Below are positions 46,581 to 54,966 of a stretch of 64,000 bases of DNA, piece by piece. The notes under the pieces were generated by a model, which was given only the letters and a program-made list of their open reading frames with translations, was not told where the DNA came from and searched no databases. Location of the stretch: the NCBI RefSeq assembly GCF_030944405.1, contig NZ_CP132339.1:5952001-6016000 (forward strand), written 5' to 3'. The translations under genes were made by a program, and so were the position numbers. How positions within the stretch are numbered: the first letter of the stretch is position 1; each line of letters starts with the position of its first letter. This DNA comes from Janthinobacterium sp. J1-1 (lineage in GTDB: Bacteria; Pseudomonadota; Gammaproteobacteria; Burkholderiales; Burkholderiaceae_D).

Positions 46581-47453
46581 ATGACAGAAGCAGACAGCGG
46601 GCAGTTTGCCGCGACCGTTTTCGACACATTACATACCCATGCCTGGCGCGTGCGCCGCTACGCACTGCGCATGGGCGAGGTACAGGGCCAGGGCTACGTG
46701 GGCCAGGCACTGGGCTGGGCCGATGTGCTGGCCGTGGCCTATTGCCACGCCATGCAGATCCGCCCCGCCGAACCGGAATGGGAAGGCCGCGACCGTTTCC
46801 TGTTGTCGCATGGCCACTACGCCATCGCGCTGTACGCGGCGCTGCTGGAAGCGGGCGTGCTGGCGGAAGACGAGCTGGAAACCTATGGCGCCGACGACAG
46901 CCGCCTGCCGATGTCGGGCATGGCCACCTACACGCCCGGCATGGAAATTTCGGGCGGCTCGCTGGGCCAGGGCCTGGCGATCGCCGTCGGCCAGGCACTG
47001 GGCCTGCGCATGAAGGGCAGCAGCTCCTTTGTCTACAATTCCATGTCCGATGGCGAACTGGACGAAGGCGCCGTATGGGAAGCGGCCATGTCGGCCTCGC
47101 ATCATCAGCTCGGCAACCTGATCAACCTGGTCGACATCAACCGCCAGCAGGCCGACGGCCCCTCGCACGAGATCCTGCAGTTCGAACCGCTGGTCGACAA
47201 ATGGCAGGCGTTCGGCTGGCATGTGCAGCGCGTCGACGGCAATGATTTGCAGGCAGTGATCGCGGCGTTTGACGCGGCCCGCGCCGCGCCCGGCAGCCAG
47301 CCACGCGTGATCCTGTTCGATACCCTGATGGGCAAGGGCGTGCCCTTCCTGGAACAGCGCGAAAAAAACCATTTCATACGCGTCGAGGCGGAAGAATGGC
47401 AGCAAGCCATCGCCGATCTCGATGCAACTTATGCAGCAGGGAGAGCAGCATGA
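46581..47453 (+). CDS. Transketolase-like enzyme, N-terminal (TPP-binding) subunit
   Basis: The 290-residue protein corresponds to the first half of a transketolase. The thiamine-diphosphate motif starts at D157 (SDGELDEGAVWEAAMSASHH) and ends in NLINLVDINRQQADG. FLLSHGHYAIALYAALLEAG and GSLGQGLAIAVGQALGLRM are also conserved. GGAGGAG precedes the start. It overlaps the next gene by four bases (ATGA), so both subunits are made together. Split transketolases are often dedicated to sugar side pathways, for example apulose 4-phosphate cleavage. The substrate here is unknown. Confidence 0.93.
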   Translation: MTEADSGQFAATVFDTLHTHAWRVRRYALRMGEVQGQGYVGQALGWADVLAVAYCHAMQIRPAEPEWEGRDRFLLSHGHYAIALYAALLEAGVLAEDELETYGADDSRLPMSGMATYTPGMEISGGSLGQGLAIAVGQALGLRMKGSSSFVYNSMSDGELDEGAVWEAAMSASHHQLGNLINLVDINRQQADGPSHEILQFEPLVDKWQAFGWHVQRVDGNDLQAVIAAFDAARAAPGSQPRVILFDTLMGKGVPFLEQREKNHFIRVEAEEWQQAIADLDATYAAGRAA

Positions 47454-48451
47454 ACAGCAGCACCACCAGCAAACCACGGCTGACCACGTCCTCGATGATG
47501 GCCTCGATCGCGGCCGAAGGCCAGCGCACCGAGCCGGCGCCGTTCGGCCACGCGCTGGTCGCGGCGGCCAAGGCGGACCCGCGCATCGTCGGCATGACGG
47601 CCGACCTGGGCAAGTACACCGACCTGCATATCTTTGCACGCGAGTATCCGCAGCGCTTCCTGCAGATGGGCATGGCCGAGCAGCTGCTGATGGCGGCCGC
47701 CGGCGGCATGGCCAAGGAAGGTTTTATTCCGTTCGCCACCACCTACGCCGTGTTCGCCACGCGCCGCGCATACGACTTCATCCACCAGGTGATCGCCGAA
47801 GAAAACCTGAACGTCAAGATCTGCGCCGCCCTGCCCGGCCTGACCACCGGCTACGGTCCCAGCCACCAGGCCACCGAAGACCTGGCCATGATGCGGGCGA
47901 TTCCCGGCCTGACCGTGATCGACCCGTGCGACGCGCTGGAAACGGCACAGTGCGTGGCGGCCATCGCCCGATTCGACGGCCCGGTCTACATGCGCTTGCC
48001 GCGCGGCAGGGTGCCGCTGGTGCTCGACGAGTACGACTACCAGTTCGAGATCGGCAAGGCCAAATTGCTGCGCGACGGCAAGGACGTGCTGATCATTTCC
48101 ACCGGCCTGATGACCATGCGCGCGCTGGAAGTGGCCGACGCGCTGGTGGCCAGCGATATCGAGGTGGGCGTGCTGCACGTGGCCACCATCAAGCCGCTCG
48201 ACGTCGACACCATCGTCGCGCAGTGCCGCCGCGAAGGCCGGCTGGTGGTGATCGCCGAAAACCACAGCCAGATCGGCGGCCTCGGCGAAGCGATCGCCAT
48301 GGCGCTGCTGCAGGCGCGCGTGCAGCCGGTGCTGCGCCACGTCGCCCTGCCCGACCGCTATCTCGATGCGGGCGCCCTGCCAACCTTGCACGACCGCTAC
48401 GGCATTTCAACCGAGGTCATGGCCGCCAATATCCGGCTGTGGCTGAAGTAA
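47450..48451 (+). CDS. Transketolase-like enzyme, C-terminal (pyrimidine-binding) subunit
   Basis: From the ATG at 47450 (behind GGGAGAGCAGC) the protein has 333 residues. The catalytic glutamate that activates the cofactor is E77 in MGMAEQLLMAAAGGMAKEG. LPGLTTGYGPSHQATEDLAM, and in the transketolase C domain VLIISTGLMTMRALEVADAL, fit the second half of the enzyme. It should form a heterotetramer with the product of the preceding gene. Confidence 0.93.
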   Translation: MNSSTTSKPRLTTSSMMASIAAEGQRTEPAPFGHALVAAAKADPRIVGMTADLGKYTDLHIFAREYPQRFLQMGMAEQLLMAAAGGMAKEGFIPFATTYAVFATRRAYDFIHQVIAEENLNVKICAALPGLTTGYGPSHQATEDLAMMRAIPGLTVIDPCDALETAQCVAAIARFDGPVYMRLPRGRVPLVLDEYDYQFEIGKAKLLRDGKDVLIISTGLMTMRALEVADALVASDIEVGVLHVATIKPLDVDTIVAQCRREGRLVVIAENHSQIGGLGEAIAMALLQARVQPVLRHVALPDRYLDAGALPTLHDRYGISTEVMAANIRLWLK

Positions 48452-48461
48452 AGCAGTAGCT

Positions 48462-48487
48462 TGCCATGGCCCCGCCAGGCCATGGCA
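48462..48487 (+). other. Perfect 10-bp hairpin between transketolase and transporter genes
   Basis: TGCCATGGCC (48462-48471) pairs with GGCCATGGCA (48478-48487) around a six-base loop. No T run follows. It may limit readthrough or stabilise the upstream mRNA. Confidence 0.7.
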
Positions 48488-48519
48488 CATAAAAATACCT
48501 ACACAATACGGAGACAAGC

Positions 48520-49809
48520 ATGGACCACACAGTGGCACTGACACCAAAGCAGGCAATCGGCCAAAGGAAGCGGATCTGGATCTACGTCTTCCTGTTTACG
48601 CTGACCCTGATCAACTACGTCGACCGGGTCTCGCTCTCGGTCGCCTCGCACGCCCTCAAGGCGGAGTTCGACATTTCGCCGATCGCCATGGGCTATCTGT
48701 TCTCGTCCTTCGTCTGGCTATACTTTATCGCCCTGATCCCGATGGGCTACCTGGTCGGCCGCTACGGCCCCAAGACGGTCAACAGCTACGGCATCGGCGT
48801 GTGGTCAATCGCCACCGTCTGCACGGCGTTCAGTACCGGCTTCATTTCGCTGATCAGCTGCCGCCTGATCATGGGCGCCGGCGAAGCCACCACCTACCCG
48901 GCGGGCGCGCGCGTGGTGCGCGACTGGATGCCGGTCAAGGAACGCGGCATGGCCACCGCCGTGTTCCATAGCGGCAGCCTGGTCGGGCCGGCCGTGGGCG
49001 CCATCGGCTTCGGCTGGCTGATCACCAGTTTCGGCTGGCGCATCGCCTTCGTGGTGGCCGGCGCCATCGGTTTTATCTGGCTGGCGGCATGGCTCAAGTG
49101 GTACCAGCATCCATCGAAAGCGCCATGGCTGAGCGCGGCCGAACTGGCGGAAATCACGGCCGACTCAGACGCCGCCAGCGCACGAGCGCCAGCCGTGCCC
49201 GCCATGGGCTTTGCCGGCCTGGTTCGTTCGCGCACCATGTGGGCCATCGGCCTGTCGCACGGCTGCGCCGTGTACGCCACCTATTTCTTCCTGACCTGGC
49301 TGCCCACTTACCTGCAGACCGAAAAAGGCCTGACGGTAATGACCAGCAGTTTTTATACCGCCATCCCCTACCTGGGCGCGGCCGTGCTGGCCGTGGTGAT
49401 CGGCCGCTTCAGCGACATGGTGGTGCCGCCGCCGGCCGCCGCCGCCGGCAAGCGCCGCTTCGTGGTCGGCGCCGTGCTGGTGGCCTCGTCCGTGATTTTC
49501 CTGGTGCCGCTGCTGTCGGGCACGTGGGCGATTTTGCTGGTGATCACCCTGTCGCTGGCCACCTGCGCCTCGGCCATCTCGCTCAACCTGTCGCTGATCA
49601 ACGACCTGGTGCGTTCCGGCGAGGACGTCGGCACGGCGGCCGGCTTCATCACGGCGGTCGGCAATCTGTTCGGCCTGCTGGCGCCGATCGCCACCGGCTA
49701 TTTCGTGGCCAGCACGGGCGGCTTTGCGATGGCCTTTACGGTCGTCGGCGCCCTGCTGATCGTCGGCGCGGTGCTGTCGGTGTTCGGTGCGACCCGCCCG
49801 GTGCAATAA
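48520..49809 (+). CDS. MFS transporter, anion:cation symporter family
   Basis: The 429-residue protein has about 12 membrane segments and the ACS-family N-terminus FTLTLINYVDRVSLSVASHA, then YLFSSFVWLYFIALIPMGYL and LIMGAGEATTYPAGARVV. The family carries sugar acids and other organic anions with protons. It lies between the transketolase pair and the PQQ dehydrogenase. The natural reading is uptake of an acid or ketose product made in the periplasm. Confidence 0.92.
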   Translation: MDHTVALTPKQAIGQRKRIWIYVFLFTLTLINYVDRVSLSVASHALKAEFDISPIAMGYLFSSFVWLYFIALIPMGYLVGRYGPKTVNSYGIGVWSIATVCTAFSTGFISLISCRLIMGAGEATTYPAGARVVRDWMPVKERGMATAVFHSGSLVGPAVGAIGFGWLITSFGWRIAFVVAGAIGFIWLAAWLKWYQHPSKAPWLSAAELAEITADSDAASARAPAVPAMGFAGLVRSRTMWAIGLSHGCAVYATYFFLTWLPTYLQTEKGLTVMTSSFYTAIPYLGAAVLAVVIGRFSDMVVPPPAAAAGKRRFVVGAVLVASSVIFLVPLLSGTWAILLVITLSLATCASAISLNLSLINDLVRSGEDVGTAAGFITAVGNLFGLLAPIATGYFVASTGGFAMAFTVVGALLIVGAVLSVFGATRPVQ

Positions 49810-49855
49810 GCGCAGCGAGGCAAATTGGTGGGAAGCCGCAAGGTTTCTCTTTACG

Positions 49856-49878
49856 GGGGAAGCAATTCCCCTTTTTTT
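49856..49878 (+). terminator. Compact terminator between transporter and PQQ dehydrogenase genes
   Basis: GGGGAA-GCAA-TTCCCC forms a six-pair stem capped by a GCAA tetraloop and followed by T7. It ends only 17 bases before the next ATG, so it probably reduces, rather than abolishes, expression of the dehydrogenase, or marks an internal promoter boundary. Confidence 0.8.
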
Positions 49879-49895
49879 GTTGAGAATCGAGTTTC

Positions 49896-52319
49896 ATGAG
49901 CACGACACAAAAACAAGCCGCCCTGCCCTGGCGTATCGCGGCGACAGCCTTTCCCTTGTTTATCGGCGCGTTCGCACTGGCCATGGCCTTCGGCGGCATC
50001 TGGCTGATCGCCGTCGGCGGCAGCTGGTATTACGGCCTGGCCGGGCTGGCCATGCTGCTGGCGACGGTGCTGCTGCTGCGCCGCAAGCGCGCCGGACAAA
50101 CCCTGATGGCCGTGGTCTGGGCCGCCTCGCTGGCCTGGGCGCTGTGGGAAGTGGGCTTCGACGGCTGGGGCCTGGTGCCGCGCGTGGTCGGCGTCACCGT
50201 GCTGTTCATGCTGGCACTGCTGGTGTCGCCCGTCATCAATGCCGCCACAGGCCGGCGGCGCCGCTTCGATGCGCCGCAGACGGGCGGCCTGGCGCTGTCC
50301 GTGCTGACGCTGGTCGGCCTGGGCCTGATCGTCGCCAACGATGCGCCGTCGCAATTCGGACCGATGCCGGCGCCAGACGACGCCGCCAGCGCGACCGGCG
50401 CCGGCGCCGACTGGGCGGCCTATGGCGGTGACGACAAGGCCCAGCGCTACACCACCTTGAAGCAGATCACGCCGGCCAATGTCGGCAAGCTCCAACGCGC
50501 CTTCGTGTTCCACACGGGCGACCTGCCCAAGCCGGGCGAGCGCTATTCGCCGGCCAACACGCCGCTGAAAATCGGCAACGACCTGATCATGTGCTCGGCG
50601 AAGAATATCCTGATCTCGGTCGACGCCGCCACCGGCCGCGAAAAATGGCGCTTCGATCCGAAGGTGCCCAGCGAAGCGATTCCGCACGCGGCCGTCTGCC
50701 GCGGCGTGGTCACCTACACCGCGCCGCAGCTGAGCGAGAACGCCGCCTGCAAGACGCGCGTGATCGGCACCACGCTGGACGCGCGCATGGTGGCGGTCGA
50801 CCTGCGCGACGGCAAGCCGTGCGCGGACTTCGGCGTCAACGGCCAGGTCGACCTGTGGCAGGATATCGGCAAAAAGGTGCCGGGCTGGTACGCCCCCACC
50901 AATACGCCGACCCTGGTGCGTGACGTGGTCGTCACCGGCGCGCAAGTGCGCGACGGCCAGCACACCGATGCGCCGTCTGGCGTGATCCGCGGCTTCAACG
51001 CCGTCACCGGCCAGATGGCCTGGGCCTGGGACCTGGGCAACCAGGACAATGTGCACGGTCCCAAACCGGGCCAGACCTATACGCGCGGCACGCCGAACAT
51101 GTGGGCCGCCGCCGTCGGCGACGACAAGCTGGGGCTGGTCTACCTGCCGGTCGCCAACGCCTCGATCGACTATGTCGGTTCGCACCGTACCGAACTGGAG
51201 AAGAAATACGCCGACTCGCTGGTGGCGGTCGATGTGAGCACCGGCCGCGACGTCTGGCACTTCCAGGCGCTGCGCCACGACCTGTGGGACTATGACCTGG
51301 GCAGCCAGCCGACCCTGCTCGACTACCCGGGCGCGGACGGCAAGCCGGTGGCCGCCATCCTGCTGCCGACCAAGCAGGGCGACATCTACATCTTTGATCG
51401 CGCCACCGGCAAGCCATTGACCCCGGTCGGTTCGGTCAATGGCTCGAAGCTCGGTTCGGTGGAACCGGATTTTGTCGCCGCCACCCAGCCGACCTCGGGC
51501 TGGCACTCGCTGCGCAAGCGGCCGAAGACCGAAGCCGACATGTGGGGCTTCTCGCCGGTCGACCAGCTGATGTGCCGCATCCAGTTCCGCAACTCGAACT
51601 ACGACGGCTACCTGACGCCGCCGTCGGTCGACAAACCGTGGATACAGTATCCGGGCTATAACGGCGGTTCGGACTGGGGTTCGGTCGCCATCGACCCGGT
51701 GCGCCGCGTGCTGATCGCCAACTACAACGACGTGCCGAACCGCAACCAGCTGGTGCCGCGCGCCCAGGCCGACGCCATGGGCGTGCAACCGATCTACGCC
51801 AGCAAGGATGCCAACGCCAAGGCCGCCGGCAAGGGCGAAGGCGGCGCTTCGGTGTATCCGCAGGTCAAGGCCGCCTACGCCATCAGCGTCAACTCGGGCT
51901 GGCGCAATATCGGCACCGGCGTGCCGTGCACGGCGCCACCCTACGGCGGCATCCGCGCCATCAACCTCGATACCGGCAAGACCTTGTGGGACGGCCCGCT
52001 GGGCACGGCGCGCCGCAACGGCCCGTTCGGCATTGCCTCCGGCATCCCGTTCAATATCGGCCTGCCGAACAACGGCGGCTCGGTGGTGACGGCCGGCGGC
52101 CTGGTGTTCATCGCCGCCGCCACCGACAACCTGTTCCGCGCGATCGACATCAAGAGCGGCAAGACGCTGTGGCAGGACGTGCTGCCGGCCGGCGGCCAGG
52201 CCAACCCGATTTCGTATGAAATCAATGGCGAGCAGTACGTGCTGATCGCGGCCACCGGCCATGCCTTCATGGAGACCGGCAACAGCGACGCCATCATCGC
52301 CTACAAGCTGCGCAAGTAG
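49896..52319 (+). CDS. Membrane-bound PQQ-dependent dehydrogenase, glucose/quinate/shikimate family
   Basis: The 807-residue protein has five N-terminal membrane segments (about 10-150) and a large periplasmic eight-bladed propeller. Family blocks include DWAAYGGDDKAQRYTTLKQI, GREKWRFDPKVPSEAIPHAA, GKKVPGWYAPTNTPTLVRDV, FQALRHDLWDYDLGSQPTLL, and GPFGIASGIPFNIGLPNNGG. It oxidises an aldose, polyol or cyclic alcohol in the periplasm and passes electrons to ubiquinone. The specific substrate (glucose, quinate or other) cannot be separated by eye. PQQ synthesis genes are not in this window. Confidence 0.94.
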   Translation: MSTTQKQAALPWRIAATAFPLFIGAFALAMAFGGIWLIAVGGSWYYGLAGLAMLLATVLLLRRKRAGQTLMAVVWAASLAWALWEVGFDGWGLVPRVVGVTVLFMLALLVSPVINAATGRRRRFDAPQTGGLALSVLTLVGLGLIVANDAPSQFGPMPAPDDAASATGAGADWAAYGGDDKAQRYTTLKQITPANVGKLQRAFVFHTGDLPKPGERYSPANTPLKIGNDLIMCSAKNILISVDAATGREKWRFDPKVPSEAIPHAAVCRGVVTYTAPQLSENAACKTRVIGTTLDARMVAVDLRDGKPCADFGVNGQVDLWQDIGKKVPGWYAPTNTPTLVRDVVVTGAQVRDGQHTDAPSGVIRGFNAVTGQMAWAWDLGNQDNVHGPKPGQTYTRGTPNMWAAAVGDDKLGLVYLPVANASIDYVGSHRTELEKKYADSLVAVDVSTGRDVWHFQALRHDLWDYDLGSQPTLLDYPGADGKPVAAILLPTKQGDIYIFDRATGKPLTPVGSVNGSKLGSVEPDFVAATQPTSGWHSLRKRPKTEADMWGFSPVDQLMCRIQFRNSNYDGYLTPPSVDKPWIQYPGYNGGSDWGSVAIDPVRRVLIANYNDVPNRNQLVPRAQADAMGVQPIYASKDANAKAAGKGEGGASVYPQVKAAYAISVNSGWRNIGTGVPCTAPPYGGIRAINLDTGKTLWDGPLGTARRNGPFGIASGIPFNIGLPNNGGSVVTAGGLVFIAAATDNLFRAIDIKSGKTLWQDVLPAGGQANPISYEINGEQYVLIAATGHAFMETGNSDAIIAYKLRK

Positions 52320-52327
52320 GTGGCAAC

Positions 52328-52356
52328 AAGGCCAGTCCGACAGGGCTGGCCTTTTT
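52328..52356 (+). terminator. Rho-independent terminator after PQQ dehydrogenase
   Basis: AAGGCCAG (52328-52335) pairs with CTGGCCTT (52346-52353), followed by T4C. It lies before the SDR gene, whose own ribosome site follows 20 bases later. Confidence 0.85.
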
Positions 52357-52385
52357 CTTTTACAGCATCCAACAAGGAGCTTCAC

Positions 52386-53138
52386 ATGGATTTGGGATTG
52401 AACGGAAAACGGGTATTGGTCAGCGGCGGCTCGCGCGGCATCGGGCGCGCCATCGTCGCATGCTTTTTGGCCGAAGGCGCGCAAGTGGCGTTTTGCGCGC
52501 GCAACCACGATGGCGTGGCCAGCGCCAGCACCGCTTTTGGCGCAGGCGCGTTCGGTGCCGCCGTCGATGTGACCGATGCGGCGCAGGTCGGCGCATGGGT
52601 ACAGGAAGCCGCCGGGCGGATGGGCGGGATCGATATCGTCGTGCCGAACGTCAGCGCGCTGGCCGGCGGCGACGACCTGGCCACCTGGCGGCGCGCCTTC
52701 GAGACCGACCTGCTGGGCACGGCGGCGATGGTGAAAGCGGCCCTGCCGCTGCTGCGCGCGTCGGACGCGGCCGCCATCGTGCTCATTTCCAGCGTGTCCG
52801 GGCGCGAAGTCGACATGTTCGCCGAACCGTATGGCGTGCTCAAGGCGGCCTTGAGCCACTACAGCAAGACCTTGTCGGCGCGCCATGCCGGCGAGGGCAT
52901 CCGCGTCAATACGGTTTCACCGGGCAATGTCTATTTTGCCGATGGCGTCTGGGGCGATATCGAGCGCAATGATCCCGCGACGTTTGCCGGCTGCCTGGCG
53001 GCCAATCCGATGGGCCGCATGGCCACGCCGCAGGAGGTGGCGCGCGCCACCGTGTTCCTGGCCAGCCCCGCCGCCAGTTTTATCACCGGCACCAATCTGC
53101 TGATCGACGGCGGCCTGACGCGCGGCGTGCAGTTCTGA
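52386..53138 (+). CDS. Short-chain dehydrogenase/reductase
   Basis: The 250-residue enzyme has the glycine-rich cofactor site SGGSRGIGRAI, the structural NVSALAG in place of NNAG, the catalytic Ser in LISSVSG and the YGVLK active-site pair. It ends FITGTNLLIDGGLTRGVQF. CAAGGAGC gives a strong ribosome site. It is the last gene of the probable sugar-oxidation block, so it may oxidise or reduce a pathway intermediate. Confidence 0.92.
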   Translation: MDLGLNGKRVLVSGGSRGIGRAIVACFLAEGAQVAFCARNHDGVASASTAFGAGAFGAAVDVTDAAQVGAWVQEAAGRMGGIDIVVPNVSALAGGDDLATWRRAFETDLLGTAAMVKAALPLLRASDAAAIVLISSVSGREVDMFAEPYGVLKAALSHYSKTLSARHAGEGIRVNTVSPGNVYFADGVWGDIERNDPATFAGCLAANPMGRMATPQEVARATVFLASPAASFITGTNLLIDGGLTRGVQF

Positions 53139-53141
53139 GCA

Positions 53142-53615
53142 TTATCCGGCCACCGCCGCCTCGATCGCGGCCACGTCGATCCTGCGCATGCCCATCATCG
53201 CCGCGAAGGCGCGCCGGGCGACTTCGCCGCCTTGCGCCATGGCGTCCGTCAGCACGCGCGGCGTGATCTGCCACGATATGCCCCACTTGTCCTTGCACCA
53301 GCCGCATTCGCTTTCCGCGCCGCCATGCCCGACGATGGCGTTCCAGTAGCGGTCGGTTTCTTCCTGGTCATCGGTGGCGATCTGGAACGAGAAGGCTTCG
53401 TTATGCTTGAAGGCGGCGCCGCCATTGAGGCCGATGCAGGCGACACCGCAGACGGTGAATTCGACCACCAGCGCGGTGCCGGCCTTGCCGCCCGGGTAGT
53501 CGGACGGCGCACGGTGGATCGCGCCGACGGCGCTATCTGGAAAGGTGCGGGCGTAAAAGTTCGCGGCCTCTTGCGCGTCATGGTCGTACCAGAGGCAGAT
53601 CGTGTTCTTTGCCAT
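53142..53615 (-). CDS. VOC-family protein (PhnB/3-demethylubiquinone methyltransferase-like)
   Basis: The 157-residue protein has a single glyoxalase/VOC fold: ICLWYDHDAQEAANFYARTF at the start, GVACIGLNGGAAFKHNEAFS, and CGWCKDKWGISWQITPRVLT near the end. AAGGAG precedes the paired ATGs at 53618 and 53615; the second is chosen by spacing. Catalytic activity is not established for this group. Convergent with the SDR gene with three bases between stops. Confidence 0.9.
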   Translation of the reverse strand: MAKNTICLWYDHDAQEAANFYARTFPDSAVGAIHRAPSDYPGGKAGTALVVEFTVCGVACIGLNGGAAFKHNEAFSFQIATDDQEETDRYWNAIVGHGGAESECGWCKDKWGISWQITPRVLTDAMAQGGEVARRAFAAMMGMRRIDVAAIEAAVAG

Positions 53616-53710
53616 CATGATTCTCCTTGAAGGTGACCATAATGTACAAGACCAGCGCCGCGCGTGCCTGCACCTTACGGACAAGCAAGCGTGCGCCGTT
53701 CAAGCCGCGC

Positions 53711-54835
53711 TCAAACCGATACCGGCCGCACCAGCACCTTGCCCACCAGCGACTGCACCACCCTGCCCAGCGGCACTTCCACCCGGCGGTGGAAGGCGGC
53801 GCCGGCGCCCAGGCTGGCGGCCCAGGCCGTCAGCATGCCCAGCGCCTGCCATTCCGGCTGCAGCGGCGCGAAGCGGATAAACGCCGTGTTGACCAGCAGG
53901 CTGACGGGAAAGTGGATCAGGAACACGGCATACGAGATACGGCCCAGGCCATTGATCAGGGGCCAGGCACGTTCGCCGGACGCGACTTGCATGCGCCCGC
54001 ACAGGAACAGCACGCATGCCACCGCCAATGCCAGTTCGATGCGGCTGCGAAACTCCACCGCCAGCGCCAGCCAGGCCGGCACCACCAGCAGCAGCATCAG
54101 CACCAACACGGCGCCGGCCTTGCGGCGCGGGTCGCCGGCCCACCAGGCCAGCATGCCCAGCCCATAGCTGCCGAAGAAATACGGCGCCCAGTTGTCCCAG
54201 TCCGCGTCCAGGTTGAAGTACAGCAGCGACGCCGCCACGCCGCAGGCAACGATGGCCGGCACCAGCCATGGCAGGCGCCGCTCGCCGGCAATGCGGCCCG
54301 CGCCCCAGAACACCAGCGCGGCCAGCGCATACAGCTGGAAGTCGATCGCCACATACCAGGCGCCGGCCGACAGCGATTCATAACCGAGCACGCCATGCAG
54401 CAGCAGCGCATGGGCGACGATCTGGCCGACACTGGCCGGCGCCGAAATCGAATCGTGCAGCATCACGCCGGAGGCGAGCGCATTGGCCAGCGCCGCGATC
54501 AGGGTGGCGGCGATAAAGGGCGGCGCCAGCTTGGCATAGCGGCGCCAGATCGCCGACAGGGGCGACGGCGCCAATCCGGGCAAGCCGCCGGGCGCCAATG
54601 ACTTGGCGGCCAGGAAGCCGCCGATCACCAGGAACACCTGCACGGCGATGCGCGCACTGTCGCCCAGCCAGTCGATCAGCGCCGGCCACATGGGCTGCAC
54701 CAGATCCGACATCGGTCCGTAAAACGCCAGGTGGTGCAATACGATCAGTTGCGCCGCGCCCGCCTTTAACACATTGATCCAGCCAAACTGCGGACGATGG
54801 TCTGGGTCCGCTTGAACTGCCTTTGCTGCCGTCAT
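53711..54835 (-). CDS. Acyltransferase 3 family membrane protein
   Basis: The 374-residue protein has about ten membrane segments. The catalytic-type histidines lie in LKAGAAQLIVLHHLAFYGP, and VFLVIGGFLAAKSL, WYVAIDFQLYALAALV and ISYAVFLIHFPVSLLV are typical of the OafA/YrhL group. It transfers acyl groups to surface polysaccharides or lipids; the target is unknown. It is a single reverse-strand gene. Confidence 0.88.
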   Translation of the reverse strand: MTAAKAVQADPDHRPQFGWINVLKAGAAQLIVLHHLAFYGPMSDLVQPMWPALIDWLGDSARIAVQVFLVIGGFLAAKSLAPGGLPGLAPSPLSAIWRRYAKLAPPFIAATLIAALANALASGVMLHDSISAPASVGQIVAHALLLHGVLGYESLSAGAWYVAIDFQLYALAALVFWGAGRIAGERRLPWLVPAIVACGVAASLLYFNLDADWDNWAPYFFGSYGLGMLAWWAGDPRRKAGAVLVLMLLLVVPAWLALAVEFRSRIELALAVACVLFLCGRMQVASGERAWPLINGLGRISYAVFLIHFPVSLLVNTAFIRFAPLQPEWQALGMLTAWAASLGAGAAFHRRVEVPLGRVVQSLVGKVLVRPVSV

Positions 54836-54966
54836 GCCCTATCCTTGCCTTGCCAGGTACTTCTCGCCGCCAGCCGCGCGAACTGGCGCGGGGACGATGA
54901 TTTTCCCGAGAGGCCGACATGATAGCCGAGCTGAACGATGAGGTGACGCGCGGTTGCTTGCTGGAA

